A stretch of DNA of 64,000 nucleotides from Anoplopoma fimbria (lineage: Eukaryota; Chordata; Actinopteri; Perciformes; Anoplopomatidae): positions 3,089,034 to 3,153,033 of the forward strand of contig NC_072470.1 in NCBI RefSeq assembly GCF_027596085.1. Reading direction: 5' to 3'. The position numbers and the translations under genes were made by a program. Position 1 is the stretch's first letter. Each line of letters begins with the position of its first letter. Positions 11,371 through 44,574 of the stretch are shown here, one piece after another. Under the pieces are notes generated by a model that saw only the letters and a list, made by a program, of their open reading frames with translations, was not told the origin of the DNA and did no database searches.

Positions 11371-13568
11371 CTGTCAGTTAAGAGACTTGTACCCTGCTGT
11401 ACTACAAAGTTTCAGCACAGGCAGGTGTACTGTGTTTTTTTTCCGTTTTCTACTTAAAATGCTGCCTGTCATTTTGCAATATGACATTCAGGAAGAGAAG
11501 GAAGAGATAAGCCTTTAAGATGTGAGATGAGTAATAATAAATGTTGGTTATTGTGCAGAAAGAGTGACTCAAAATGAGCAGAGATAGAGACAGACTCTCA
11601 AGGTGACCCCAGAATATTGTTTGGAAGAAGTAAGCTAACCAGATTCTGGTGCATCTTTATCGAACGGAATATTATTTTCTAGATTATTAAATAACCGTTG
11701 AGTCTACAAAGTTTCAGATCAAATTTGGAAGTTAGACTATTGAGTATTTTTGCTTTTTTTTCTCCTTAAAAAATGACAAATCAACCAATAGTTTTGGATC
11801 TGTTTCTTGGAAAGGGCTTGTTAGTGTTTTCTCAAATGTACCATACCAGAGACAGTTATTGATCCTAACCGTTCCCAGAGGACTTAAAGATTTCCACTAA
11901 CCAAGTTGGAGTTGAAGTGGCCTATTTCTCTGCTGGCTCTAGAACTGATTCCTCTCGGATGGAAAAAGACCATCATGTATCTCATAAACGCTGGCTGGAG
12001 GATGTAATGAAACAGCTAAATAAGCTTTATACGATCAGACGAAGACAGTAATGTTTAACCTTCTGTTTTGTGTCTCTCCCTTGCTATTAACGAGGTTTTG
12101 TATGAGACGGATGTAGGCAGATGTTAATATGTGTGTAAAGTGGTTACTGGTTTATTTTCTGAAAATTCCACAAAAAAATTGGAACAATTAATGCAGTCAA
12201 TTTATTAAGATAGCCACAATCGTGAAATATATGCAATGGCTCCGCTGCTTTCTTAAACTGCCATAACAGTTATCTTTATGACGTTTGCTAGTCTTTGTGT
12301 GGTCGACCGCTTCTGCAGTAAACTTGTTGACCTCTGACCCTTCCCCTCCTTAGTTATAGTGTAAACTGAACCACAGTTCTGCACAGATATGGATCAGATA
12401 AATGTTTACAGTGTGCAAATGTAAACCAAATAAATTCAGTTGGACTGCAAGTGCAGAAAAGGCTGTGTCACACCGGCCGGTCAGCTTGCCAAGCTAGATG
12501 TGAGTGTTCAGGTTATACTGGGATAACAGATATTCTACAAGAGATTTAGAAACAAATATATGATAATTCCTTTGCCTATAATCATTGCAAAACATCAGTT
12601 ACTAGCAAGATATCAGAGCAGTAACATCTTTGATAAATAAATGAACATGTGCACATTTGTGTTACACTTTACGCTTTTCTTCTGCAACCCTGTGACGTTA
12701 AGCAGACAAATGTGCGTCCTGGCAAACCGCATCGTTTGTGGCAAAGAAGGCTGCAGACATGTTCTCTGGCTTCTCATGCAAACCAGAGACATGAAGCAGA
12801 CCTGTTAGACAGCATGCACTTTATTCTTAAAAGCTTCATTTTTTGTAAAAACATTTACAGTCCAGGATCAGACAGGCGCCCTTTTCTGAATTATATATGT
12901 TCGGGGTTTTGTCTTGTCATTTTTGACGTTTTACCAAAAACATTTCAAACTTTCTACCATTTGCCACCTGAAACATTTGCTCCTCTCTGTCAAAGCAATG
13001 CACATTTCTAGAGTGTTAAAAAGCAATTTAATCAACCTGTCTTTTCTAATTAAACCATGTGACTTCATTGAGGTGACTCATTGGTTGTAGTCAACCCCAA
13101 TGTATGTTTTTGTCTCCTCATGTTGATGATTAATTTGCTGATGCCCACATCCTCAGACCAGACGAGGTCACGGTTGCTCATAACAAACATAATCTGGCAT
13201 AATTTGTGGCCATAAAATCTTTTTTTGACAAAGAGTAAAACACCACTGCTATTCAGGTTTATTAGTTGCATTTTTAACTTGTTTGACTAAAGTAACAACA
13301 TTCTTGTCATTCAGGATGAACTGTAATATATTTGGTGATCCTCTGACTTTTCATCTTGAGCTTTTTGAGATCAACATTTTAATTTGGTGTAAAGAACAAA
13401 TGCAAAACTAATGACATTCCCATCAGTTTTGGCTGTATATTAATGTTCAGCATGCTAACATGTAGCGCTGGCCAACATATCAATATTATTGATTACTTCC
13501 ATATTGAGTTTCTTGCCGTTTTCCGTCAGACTTGGCCAAGCATGCCAGCAAACTTCTGCTTTCAGGTC

Positions 13569-13600
<32 letters not shown>

Positions 13601-14515
13601 ATCTCCTGCTTCATTTTTGACTCAACACTCAGTTTTGTTTCCAGGTTTGGTCAGTGTCAGGAAATCCCCCAGCTCTGTGTTAAGCAGCAGCAGTGAGAAA
13701 CGGTTCTGTGTTCAGTGGCATTTAAATCCAACAATTGGTTGAAATAATGTATTCCTGTGCAGTTTCACTTTCACAGGAGATAAGGGTTGTGATCACTCTG
13801 AGTCATAGACCACATCTTAATCCTCCTTCACTTTTTAATGCTAAAGTATGCACGCATTGTTCTGAGATATCAGATATATGTGCCTCAAAGTAGACAGATG
13901 TTACAGATATTTAAAACCGTTCTTTGCCAAGAATGTGGTGATGAAACAGACATATATGAAGTGCAGCCAGGTGTTTGTGTAACAGACTGAAATCTGACTG
14001 AAGGTCTCTGTTGTCAGCCAGACCAACTCGTTTAGGACACTTCCTGAAACAACAGAAGGAAGTGATGCTCTCTTGAGCAAGAAGCAGTTTCACACTCACA
14101 CTGAGGGAGGCTTTTACTCTCCTTTTGTACTAGACTCTTTTACATTTAAAACTGTGACTGTAATGAACTTTATTTAGCATTGAGAATGTTTTCATTCACT
14201 TAAGCTGGTACTGCTCAGCTGTAATGTGGAGATGTCAGAGAGAGACACTGATAACTAATCATTACTGTAATTAAACTAATTTATTAGAGTGAATTAGATA
14301 ATGTGGAATATAGTTCTGGAAGATTTAAGAGCTATATACATTTATCTCACTCAGTTTAAATGTACTTGAGAAGGATGTATTTAAGATATAACCAACCTTG
14401 ATATTACAATAGCTGAATTCAAATGTTATTTTAATTTATTGCCCAGCAGCAGTGTTTATAGTGTCATATAAATAAGATAGTTGGTGATGTGGCTGAAAGT
14501 GAAGGGTTGAAACTC
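11371..14515. other. Non-coding stretch, probable inpp4a intron 1
   Basis: No exon, RNA gene or complete mobile element recognised. It contains a T-rich run at 13568-13597. A 120-codon open frame at 12649-13011 shows no recognisable domain and no splice context. Confidence 0.4.
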
Positions 14516-14689
<174 letters not shown>

Positions 14690-14791
14690 GCAGTGTGTGG
14701 GTGATGCTCATTTTCATGTGAAAGGGCTACAGCTGCTCCGTCCCTCTAAAGAAATTATTCATGCTTTATTCTAATGCCGATCCCACAGGGT

Positions 14792-14792
<1 letters not shown>

Positions 14793-14850
<58 letters not shown>
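14793..14850. repeat. (CA)29 microsatellite
   Basis: Uninterrupted CA dinucleotides. The tract is complementary in sense to the (GT)61 tract 104 bp upstream, so the pair can fold back. Confidence 0.97.
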
Positions 14851-14852
<2 letters not shown>

Positions 14853-15117
14853 GAGACAGAGAACACCTCTGTTATTGGCTCAATAGATCCACACGGGGGC
14901 AAATCTGTTTCTGACAGAACCACGCGTCCGTTTTTATTTTTAGGTCACTGTGGTAGATAGTGAGCGATAATGGCCAACCAACAAATATCACACTTTTAGA
15001 TAGATAAAATGATGTGTACAAACAAACAAAAACAAGCATGTAATGATCTGTATAAGACAGTTTTAACTTTAGGTTGAAATCCAAACCTTTATGTATAGAT
15101 TTTTTGCAAAAAGTACA

Positions 15118-15362
15118 TTATTTTTTTTTTTCTGTCTGTACATATAATATTTTATATATCCACAATAATATACAATATATATTATTGTGGATTTTACTGT
15201 TTTTTATTGCTTATTTATAATACTTGTTTTTTATTTCATTTTATTTTTATCTTGTTTTTATTTTACTATGTCTCTTGTGTGCACTTTACCCTATGCTGCT
15301 GTAATCCTGCAAATGTCCCCGCTGCGGGACTAATAAAGTATTATCTTATTTTATCTTATCTT
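15118..15362 (+). mobile_element. Retroelement 3' end, second copy, with (ATCTT)n tail
   Basis: Related to 7265-7323 plus 7459-7620: a shared TTTCTGTCTGTA..ATAATATTT segment, then ACTGTTTTTTATTGCTTATT through CCCCGCTGCGGGACTAATAA and an ATCTT-type tail. It lacks the 135-bp segment that interrupts the 7.3-kb copy. It contains a 15-bp perfect inverted repeat (15158-15172 with 15178-15192). Confidence 0.65.
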
Positions 15363-15791
15363 AGAAGTAAAACCTGCCGTTTCATGTTTTCTCAGATTGT
15401 GAACTTTGGCTACCCGGTCCTGACTGACTGAACCTGGATCAGCTTACTTCCTCATCTCCTTCATCCCACCAATAGACTGTGAGTAGATATTAAATGGTCA
15501 TTGAGCCCATAAACATTCTCAGAATATCATATTACCAGAACTACAACCAACAAAAACACTGTTTGGTTTATTAAATATTTAAAAATAGGGAGAAATTCCC
15601 ATCGCATAACACATCAAAACAATCATGGGATTCCTGTGCCAGATCAGGAGTAACATTTTATATTCTTCTTCTTATGAAATAAAGTGTTGCTTTAGCTTTA
15701 ATGCCATCTGCTGCATCCTCGGCTGATAGAGAAACTTATCAGATGTTTATTTAGATTTTGGCGTGGTCGTTTTGTTGCACACATGTGACCC

Positions 15792-15792
<1 letters not shown>

Positions 15793-15847
<55 letters not shown>
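15793..15847. repeat. (AC)n microsatellite
   Basis: About 27 AC units, uninterrupted. Confidence 0.97.
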
Positions 15848-15849
<2 letters not shown>

Positions 15850-15993
15850 AACGTGTGGTGTGATGCCCCGTCTTCGAAGGCCTCTTGGCAAAGAGGAAGC
15901 TGCAAAATGGGGTTTCACCTTGTATGGTCAAGCAGACTCTCACTCTCACGCACTCTGTCCTCCTTCACACAGTCCGTTGTGACACTGAGACAG

Positions 15994-16022
<29 letters not shown>
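15994..16022. repeat. (AC)n microsatellite
   Basis: About 14 units, ending in CATACATC. Confidence 0.95.
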
Positions 16023-16026
<4 letters not shown>

Positions 16027-16887
16027 TCATAAGATATATGCAGCGTCAGGTCATTTCTAGTACAAGATCCTCTTACTTCTTACATTTAATGGCCTTACAT
16101 GCAGGATCTTGTCTGTGCTATTAGTGGCTAAGCTACTTAAAGCTTGTCTTGTCTTGTAAATTTCACAACAGGCTTTAGATGATGTATCTTGTTTGGAAAT
16201 CTCTGCACTGATGGATTGACTCTTGCAGCCTTTCCTCCAACCTAAACAAGTCATTCATCATGGCCCCTTCAATACCTCTCACATGAGCTGAGATTTAAAG
16301 GTTTAGTCTTGACCTTGACAAATAAATTACCATTAAATTTTTTTATAGCTTTGGGAACAGCGAGCTGGAGTGTCAAGGTCATCAGCTGTGTACAATCCCA
16401 TCCTCATCTCTCAGCCATTTTGCAGCACTTCTTCCACTTCCACTCCTTTTTAATGTTGGATAAACGTGGATCAAGTCACCTACGATAATAAAGAACTCAA
16501 AAACATGCAAGTTAAATTTGACTGTAAATACTAGACCTGTGCTGCCAAATGAAACTAAATCAACCTGTCAGATCTCTCCAACAAATGCATTGTTCGCTCT
16601 AAGCTAAATATTTAAACAAGAATATTTCTACTGCATTTATCCAGATTAGGGTATTGAGTAATCAGGTCCTTTGGTGACTGAATTATTCATACTTTAGAGA
16701 GTGGTTTTTTGTGGTATTTTAGAACAAAACTTATGAAATGTACCTTTTAAAGCCCTCTATAAGTGATGTTGTTAATGGATCTTTAAGCCTGTTTCTACTG
16801 GATTGGGGTTTTATGTGTCAGTAGCTCTGGACCAGATTTACTGTGGCCTATTCAATGTGTGTGCTCCAATTCATGTGACTCACAGAC

Positions 16888-16890
<3 letters not shown>

Positions 16891-16925
<35 letters not shown>
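16891..16925. repeat. (CA)n microsatellite
   Basis: About 17 CA units, ending in CGCG. Confidence 0.95.
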
Positions 16926-16927
<2 letters not shown>

Positions 16928-19900
16928 GTTCACTGATACACCAGGCTAAATTTGGAGCTCCCTTATATGGCGGCTTTCCCCCCTCAGTGAAGTTTCTGTT
17001 GGACTTCCTTGTGTTTGCTGCTCGGTAGTTAATTTTTTGGCATCACTGGACTGTTACGATGAGATAGTAAATACGCCAGGCCTGCCAAGTGACTTAATTG
17101 ATTTGAGGTGTTATATTTGTCATCTGTTGCAGGTCATACCTAAAGGGAATTGTGCTGAACGCTAATTCCTCCTTTATTGTCTCAGAAAAAGTGTTTGACA
17201 GACCTGTAACATAAAATAAAGTCAGGAAGTTGATGTCCATTAAAAAGCATGGCATGATGTGTGGAAATCCACCTTTTGATAAGTAAACTTGGAAGCAAGT
17301 GCTCGATTTAAGCTCCTCTGTGTTTTTTTGGCTTTGTGAGTGGAAAATGTAGCTCCAGTTGGCTGAGACGCTGGAAAGTTCCTTCTAGGTTTTGGAACAA
17401 AGACCAGAGATGCATCCAGTCTGGTTATATCTGGAGTACGTTATTGTTTCTATGACCGAGGTAGAAACACAGCATGTGTGTTTTGTACCTGCAGCAGAGG
17501 AAGAATTACCCATTTTTTGATATTTCAAGGAAATGCATCTGGTATTCACAATATATAATACGGTTTTAAAAAGTATTGGAAACACAATGCTGTGCTGCAT
17601 GCTGCACTTACAGACTTATTCTTAGTGTTGTGTGGGTTGGTATAGATTTTGATTGGCATCTCTCTGAATCTCCCACCACATAAATACATAACTCATTATA
17701 AACAAATTTTCCAACCGCCCACCCCCTTTTATTCTGAAGGTCAGAGGTTTATATTAGAAGTTTAAATTGATGATCTAAACTTATCCAAATACATGATGAA
17801 AACAGTGAATGCATGCTGTCTTTTACTTTTACTGTTCTCTACCATAAGTATTTGAAAAGTACTGTCTCTGTTGCAGGTTTTGGCATTAGGCATTGTGTTA
17901 TATTAGGAGCTTGTAGAACCAGATCCATGATGACAGAGCTTTAGTCTTTGATCTGCAGTGTGTGTGTGTGTGTGTGTGTTTGGGATTCATAAATCCGTAG
18001 CTTGATATTTGTCTCTTCTATGCAAAATATTTGAGAGTCTCTGCTCATCAGCACAACATTCAGCTAAAAGGCCCCACAGGCTGATGACTGAGTGTCTGCT
18101 GAGTGTTGGTGGTGCCTTCAAACCCCGCTGTCAAAGCTCATGTCACAAACAACTCCCCACAGAGACATAGCAGAAATGTCGCCGGCTCCAGAGATTCTTG
18201 GTGTTGTTTAGCAGTCTTTTGTAGTCCTGCAGGTGAGTCTTTTGACGTGACTCCAGCACTTACAGAGAAATAGACTGAATGTTTGTTTGCTGCTATAATA
18301 GGAACGAGATGTTTGGGTGCGACAGAAAGTTGTGGGATAAGTGTTTGCAGAGGTTTGAGCCGTGTTGAAACAGTGCAATGGTTTTGCGTTGGTGTGATGC
18401 ATGAAATACAATCCAGTTAGTCCAGGTGGAGTGACAGATTACTGTGTTTTAATGCTGCACAAAGCTTTGTAACGCAATCTCTTACAACTCACGGTAGGCA
18501 GGTATTCTATCGTTCATCACAACGGTTGTGAGGTTATTTGATCGCCATAATTTAAAGCTGGCCGGCATATTTAGTTGAACAACTTCTTTGTCTGTTCATG
18601 GGCAAAATATTCTTAAAAGATCTCAATATTTTTTCTGATATTTTGTCTGTGAGCTTCTGTTTCCACTAAACTCTTAAACATATCTTATAAGTCCTAGCTG
18701 GGAACCTTTTGAGCATCTCCTCTCTCTATCCCTTTATTAATATATAAATATCTCAATGATAAAACTTATAGAAAGAGTTTACCACTTAAAATATGTTTTG
18801 AGCATAAAGGAAGGAACAAATAAATTAAAATATAAATCCGGTAGATTCTCTGCCGTCCAGAAAGGAGTTCAGCTAGTGCTCCAGATGTTTGCATTGACAG
18901 ATGTGGGGCAGATGTAAGTGCTGGAGATCAGCGGTGGACCACATATCAGGAAGTAGGCCACCAACTATTAACCCAGAACCACAATTAATATAAGATCACT
19001 GAATGGGCCTATTTGAAAAAGATGAATTATTAAGAGTCCAGTTTATAACAGAGCTTAATCTCATAAAAACTAATGACCAAGTAAAACGTCTATTCGTTTG
19101 AGAAAAACAGAATTTCTGCTACGTTTTTTCCATAACAGTTCAGCCATGAGGTTTATAGAACTATAACCTAAACCTGATTTATTGACACACATTTTTCTTC
19201 AATAAATAGAGCAGAAATCTACCAGAATAGACTACAACACATTGTCTAACTAGACCACAGCCAGCTACTGTCCCTTGCGTTTGCTGCCTTGCTGCAAATG
19301 GGCTAATTGCTCTTTACCAAAATGGGACAGAGGGACAGATAGCAGGAGGGAAAGAGTGGAGCAGGGAAACAGATCCCAAAAGATTCAGGTAGGGGGGGAA
19401 ACATAAGGGGGAAAAGAGAAAAAAAACCTGTAGATTTAGGGGAGCACAACAGTTAAAAACTCCCAAAACACATCGAAGGATATAGAAGAGACGTATGGAT
19501 ATAAAGACAAAGAAGGGCAAGAAGAAATGTAAAAAAAAAAAAAATGTGGAGGACCTAAAGAAAAACCTTCAGTCTCTTAGCAACATCATCATATGGGGAG
19601 AATAAATAGGCACATAAAATGCTAATTTAAAAGTTTCTATGTGGGATGCAAGCAACTGTTGTGTTTTCCATTGCCGCATTACTGACTGTTCTATTCAGTC
19701 TGCCAGTGCACAGACATTTCATTATATAAAATGTGAAACTGGGACCTCTTGTTTGATATGTATTTAAAGCTTTCTGAATATTTGATATTCATGAAAGCAT
19801 CAAAAGCAAAAGGGTTTACCAGAGCTTTGAATATAAGATATAAAATGAGAATCATATGAACAAATGCTGCAGACTGTGTGGGTGGTGAATGTGAATATAG

Positions 19901-20777
19901 ATTATATTATTTGATTTTTGCGTTGCAGTTGATTCTTAGTTTTATATTCTGTCTCACTTTCTGTACTTTGTTCCTTATTTCTGTCTCCTCATGCTTTCCC
20001 TTCACACGATCACATGGCACATCAGTTTATTGGAATTCATACATGAACGTTTTGGGGGGTTTTTTGTTGACCAATTTGCCTTTTTCAGCAGTGAGACTTC
20101 CTCTTTTTTATAGCACTTTAAAAGCATAAAAATGATCCATAAACAAGGCTTTTCACCTTTTTGACTACTATAACTAGAATGTGAATACCAAATGAAATCT
20201 TGTGTACATGTTTTGTCCCTTTGGTTCAGATGCTTTAGATGCCATTTATGTATCTACTTGTTCAAATTGTTCTTTTTTGTATTATTATTTTTTATAAGTT
20301 AAATCTATATATTAATACAAATGAACATGAACTACTGCTGACCTGTATTGCATTTTTCACACCAATATTGATACTGACCTAAAGATATTTTACATTGAAC
20401 ATTAAACTTTATGATAAAAAACCACAGTTGATTTATGAGAAAAGTTTTGAACAAAAAACGTCATTGACTTTCAAGAAATATATTTTTTTACGTTTTTAAA
20501 TATAAAATATAGATCCCAATATATGCTGCCATTAAAATCCTTTGTGCATGCATGCAACAAATATTTGTCCTGAAAACATTGATTACCAACTCACTAAAAC
20601 CTTGTAGCTCCACTTGATTTTACTGTTTAGCTTCACTTGATACATTTCAAAATAACAAGTGGATTCTGTAAACTTTGGTCTGATTAAACCATCTGAAAAA
20701 AACCAACTTGATTAATTTAAAATGCATGTGTTTTTTACTTCATATAATTTTTTACCAACCTGTCTTTTCTCATCTAG
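16926..20777. other. Non-coding stretch, probable inpp4a intron 1
   Basis: AT-rich DNA with a short GT run near 17959-17978. I see no exon with consistent phase and similarity, no RNA gene and no intact mobile element. Confidence 0.4.
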
Positions 20778-20910
20778 AGAGGACACACTGCTTTCTGGAG
20801 CAGCCGTGGATCTGCGCAGAAAGAGGGTCACCTCACATGGGAGTGTGTGACCGTGTGTGTGAGGGTGTGTGTTCAGGCCTCCTGCCGTCGCCCGCTCTTC
20901 CCGGACAGGC
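20778..20910 (+). other. inpp4a: inpp4a 5' UTR part of the first coding exon
   Basis: The exon begins after TTTTCTCATCTAG| at 20777 and runs into the coding start at 20911. It contains an upstream ATG at 20837 that is out of frame with the main start and could dampen translation. Confidence 0.7.
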
Positions 20911-40371
<19,461 letters not shown>

Positions 40372-42352
40372 TTGGACCACAGGGGAGCTCTGCGTTCTCA
40401 TTGGACCGTACAGATGCTGTGTTTTGGGGAAGGCCACGATTGGACTGGGTGCATTCAGGACGGGTCAGCTGGTTCCTGTTTCAGAGGGTTTAGATTAGAT
40501 TTATTTGAAGGTAAACTCAGTGATTCACTAACAAACAGTCGCACCTTCCTGAAAAAAGAACTTACAGATCAAACACCTTGTTATAAACTGTTTTTTTTAT
40601 ATTAGTTTATTCCATATTATGCATCACACGCTGAATACAAGAATGTTAAGCTCTTGGATGTTTATTTCTTATGAGGAAAATGTACATGACCAACACTGCC
40701 TCACTCCTGATCGAGCACTGACACAATCAATATCAACCACGCAAACACTTATATTTACGCTCCACAATGTAAATCAAGAGATAAATCATCAAGACCACCT
40801 GTTTAAATCAAATTATATAGAAATAAAACAGACAATTATCTACTGTAAACCCACGGTATTTGGACAAATTTGCATCTAGGATGTCTTGAAGCTTTAGGTG
40901 AAATATTTAGACTATATTGATGGGGAAAAAACTCTCCGAAGTCAAAGAAGTGTGTGTTATTATGTTAACAAATCTCATGAAAATACCAAAAACTGGTACT
41001 CAAGCCCAAGATGGTAATCTTTAAAAAAAAGCATCACTTTTAATTGATGTTTAGCAAAGTTACTAACACAGGAGGAAATACTGTGTTTGTTGGGTACTAC
41101 TTTCAGCGGCGGATTAATCCATATTTGGTGCTCTAGTGAGTGTTTGTATGTTGGATTGAGTGTGATGGTGATGAAGGATTATGTCAGCCAGTGAACTGTG
41201 AGGCTCACTGATCTTTTATGACTCAGAGGAAGACGAGTTATCAGGCTTTGGTTACATCATTTCATTGTTCGTTACGTTTTTTTAACACAGGATTTGTTGA
41301 CTATAGACAGAAAATTACAATATTGACGTCATTATTGTTGTAGGAGTTGTTACTGCACAGAATGAAATGTTGATATAAAGTTTTCTGCTCTCTATATTTC
41401 CTTTTACACACACATTGTGTAGGAAACCATTAAAAAGCAACAGTTTGAAGTTTCCACGAGCAAAACATCGTATGGAAAAGTTTAATTGTCCATTGTGATC
41501 AATTAAACATTACAGCTTGTTTGAGGACAATGAGGAATTGTAACTTGGTATACTGTGAAGAAAACGGCTAAAATTCACAATAATGTCAAAATATTCTTTA
41601 AAAGTAGTGTCAAAAAAATAGGATAAATTAAACTTGTTTAATCTCAATTGGAGAAATTAAATTATACATAAATAGATAAATATAAAGGGGCTGCACCTCT
41701 TTATTCCATGTTTTGTTTCTATGCAATTTGTTTTTAGCTGTTTATGTTAAAAAAAAAACTTGGCATTTTCATTGTTACTTTAATTTTAAAGAAGCACATG
41801 GCATAAACAAATAAGAAATAAGTTTTAGAACATTAATAAAATCTGAAGCAGCTAATCCTACTTGAGTGTTTTGGACAAAGGGGGACACTTGTTTGGGTTG
41901 TTTCACCTCATTTACCTCCTTTGTGTTTTTAACTGCCACGTTTATTTGCAATGACCTTTCTCTACCACACGGTGGAGCCACTGCTCTTCACCTCCTGGAT
42001 CCACTGCACTGTTGATCCTCCTTCTATTCACTCTACGGTTAAAACACATCACAGCTCAGTGACTTATCTTTAATGCATCTTACTGTAACGTGAACCACAC
42101 CGTCAGACTCACTGTTGAAATACATTTATTACTGTTTTATCGTGTTTTGTTCATCAATCAAAGAAGTACTGTTTTCTTCTGTCAACATGCTGTGTAGATT
42201 ATTTGGAGTTTTATTTGAGATCCGAGAACATCTGTGAAGGTTTGTATGTTGCTCTATATTATGACGTGTTAATATCTGATGCTGAAATAAATATGAACTT
42301 GATTTGTTTTTTGTTTTTTTTATATTTAAATACATAAGTACAAATAAATCAA
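40372..42352 (+). other. inpp4a: inpp4a alpha 3' UTR and flank
   Basis: Candidate poly(A) signals are AATAAA at 40822-40827 and at 42286-42291. The latter sits in AT-rich DNA shortly before the hairpin at 42353. No coding region is seen. Confidence 0.4.
41949..42010 (+). repeat. Diverged single copy of the array element at 50.4-52.5 kb
   Basis: CAATGACCTTTCTCTACCAC, then GGAGCCACTGCTCTTCACCT and a CCACTGCAC end align in order with the array unit start (CAATGACCTATCTGTACCAC, GGGAGCCAACGCTCTTCATT, CCACTGCAC). This shows the array unit contains a dispersed repeat. Confidence 0.6.
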
Positions 42353-42390
42353 TTTCCAGGCGAGACGATAAATGTCGTCTCGCCTGGAAA
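42353..42390. repeat. Perfect inverted repeat (16-bp arms, 6-nt loop)
   Basis: Arms TTTCCAGGCGAGACGA at 42353-42368 and its reverse complement at 42375-42390. The stem is GC-rich in an AT-rich flank, just past the last candidate poly(A) signal of inpp4a. Confidence 0.92.
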
Positions 42391-44574
42391 GTGGTTTAGA
42401 GCACGCAGCAGCAGCAGAGGGGCGTTGAACTTAAACTAAGGTCAAGTCAGACAAACAGAATCAGTTACTTCCTGTTGGATCCAGCCTGAAGGCTACTTGT
42501 AGTTTGCAGACCTCGTTCGGATTTATATACAGTAGATAAACTATTATTATTACTAACAAACACTCAATTATTGTATTTAGATGAAACCTTCTTTTCACAA
42601 AATGAGACTAAGAGCCAACGATCTGGCGTTAAAGAATACAATTACACAGAAAAATAGGATTAAAAAATACATAAAATGTGGTGTTTGTTGTCAAATCTAA
42701 GAGCCAATCAGCTGTTTTATAAGGCGACAGCCAGGAGTTTCCCATCATGTCCTGGGGTCATGCAGAGAAAAATAAATCTATTTGAACCATTGCACAAATA
42801 TTGGGAGCAGCAAATGCAACAATTTTGGGGAGTCTTTGAACAGAAAGAAACCACTGTACTTAGCAACAAGAAGGCTTTATTAGAATTTGTGTAGAAATGC
42901 AGAGATGAGTCAGAAAAGATCAAATATGAGACCAAGATGAACTTTTGCACATGATCCAAAGCCCACATGCTCATCCATGAAGCATGGCGGAGGTAATGTC
43001 ATCATGAATATAAGTTCTAGATACACATAAAAATAAGACAGACAAGAATAATCCTTAACAACGCTAAACTATCCTCCAAAAAATACATAACATTTAACAA
43101 AAAGGAAAAGAGAGAAAACAGGAACTGGAAATATATGAACATGAAAAAAATGCTGGACTTCTCCTCCTCCTCTCCATGAAATCAGGATTTGGGTTTGTGG
43201 GGCTCTGACTCCTTCCTGAATGTTCAAAAGACTCACATGTTCACAGAAGAACACGGCGGTTACTGGTTTGGTATGAAATTGAAAAATGGTGATGGGGTGG
43301 CTAATGGTTTTGGGGTTAGGTGAGGAAACACGGGATCTTTTTAATTACGTCTTTATAACTTTTATAAAACAAGAAACCAGCCAGTAAATCTCCGACAAAT
43401 GAAAATGAATAAAGACACAGCTGAACTGACCTTGAGTAGCAATCTGTAAACAGATATTTCTGTTGTTTATTGTTTGGCATGATTTATCTCTATATTACAT
43501 AATGACAATTAATGATCCTTGAAGTCTGTGCAAACGCTCTTAGTGTGTTAGCATGCTAGTGGGCTAAACTGCCACCTTCATAGAAAACATTGACTGCATT
43601 TGTTGTCAAAAGTTTCTTGATGATTTATTTTTTTCAATGTTGCTTTGATTTAAAAGCGTGTTTGATGTGACACGATAAGCAAATATTCACATGCTGTATA
43701 GTGTTGGTGATGAGAAACAAAAAACTGATTGTATTACATGCTGCACATTTTTATTCATTTAGATTTTTAGGTATCAAGTTATCAAAAAGTGTGAAAAGAA
43801 ACTGACTCTTTTGTGCTTTCTGGTTGTATGTTTTTATTTTATTCCTCAGGGTTCTGTGCTTTCTAAGAAATTGTTAAAAGTATAACTAAAGCAGCATGTC
43901 ATATTATTGTTTAATTCATGAGATCCCTCCATCAAGCACCAAACCATACTTTAGACCGCTCTGTTTGATCCAGTTCATCAGTCACATGTCTGCCTTTTAA
44001 CACTGAGAGGGCATCATTTCTTTCATTATTTCCGAGAAAAACGCCTTTTTATTAATATTCATTGGAGAAACTGGATCAAGTGAATCTTGTGACTCAAATT
44101 TGGGTCTTTGAGGCTGCAAGTTTTCAGTAAAGCAATGAACATTTTTCTTATGCTAGTTAGCAACTTGGATGAATATTGACTTTGCATGTGTCATTTTACT
44201 GTTATTGTATGATTGAATTGAGGCCTGCAAAGGGAAGTGCAAAGTAGAGCTGAGTATATCATTTTGGCATCACCTTTTTAGCCTTCAAATGTCATAAGAG
44301 GCAAAGTCAGACTCAGATAAACTTTATTCTGCTAAATTAAAAGACATTCACAGTATTAAAAAAGAACACAAAGGACATTTTATTCCACTTGTTTGAAAGA
44401 AGTTACATTCTTTTTAAGATTTTGTAGTAGAGCTAAAACAACAATTTTGATAATCTATTAATCCTTTGAGTATTTCCTCAAGCAAAAATGCAGATTAATT
44501 GATTATAAAATGTCTGTATAAATGGAAACTTTAGTGATTTTGTTCTATACACAATGTTGATTCCCAGTTTGGCT
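42391..44574. other. Convergent intergenic region between inpp4a and chrna2
   Basis: No exon recognised. It holds the chrna2 3' UTR at its right side; on the minus strand a possible AATAAA corresponds to TTTATT at 44323-44328. A degraded copy of the 'GGCTGCAACTAA' repeat seems present at 44428-44500 (CTAAAACAACAATTTTGATA). Confidence 0.4.

Noticed and set aside
12649..13011. 120-codon open frame on the plus strand
   Set aside because: No similarity recognised, odd composition, no promoter or splice support; within a likely intron.
20837..20910. Upstream ATG as possible inpp4a start
   Set aside because: It is out of frame with the conserved N terminus; the ATG at 20911 gives the human-like sequence.
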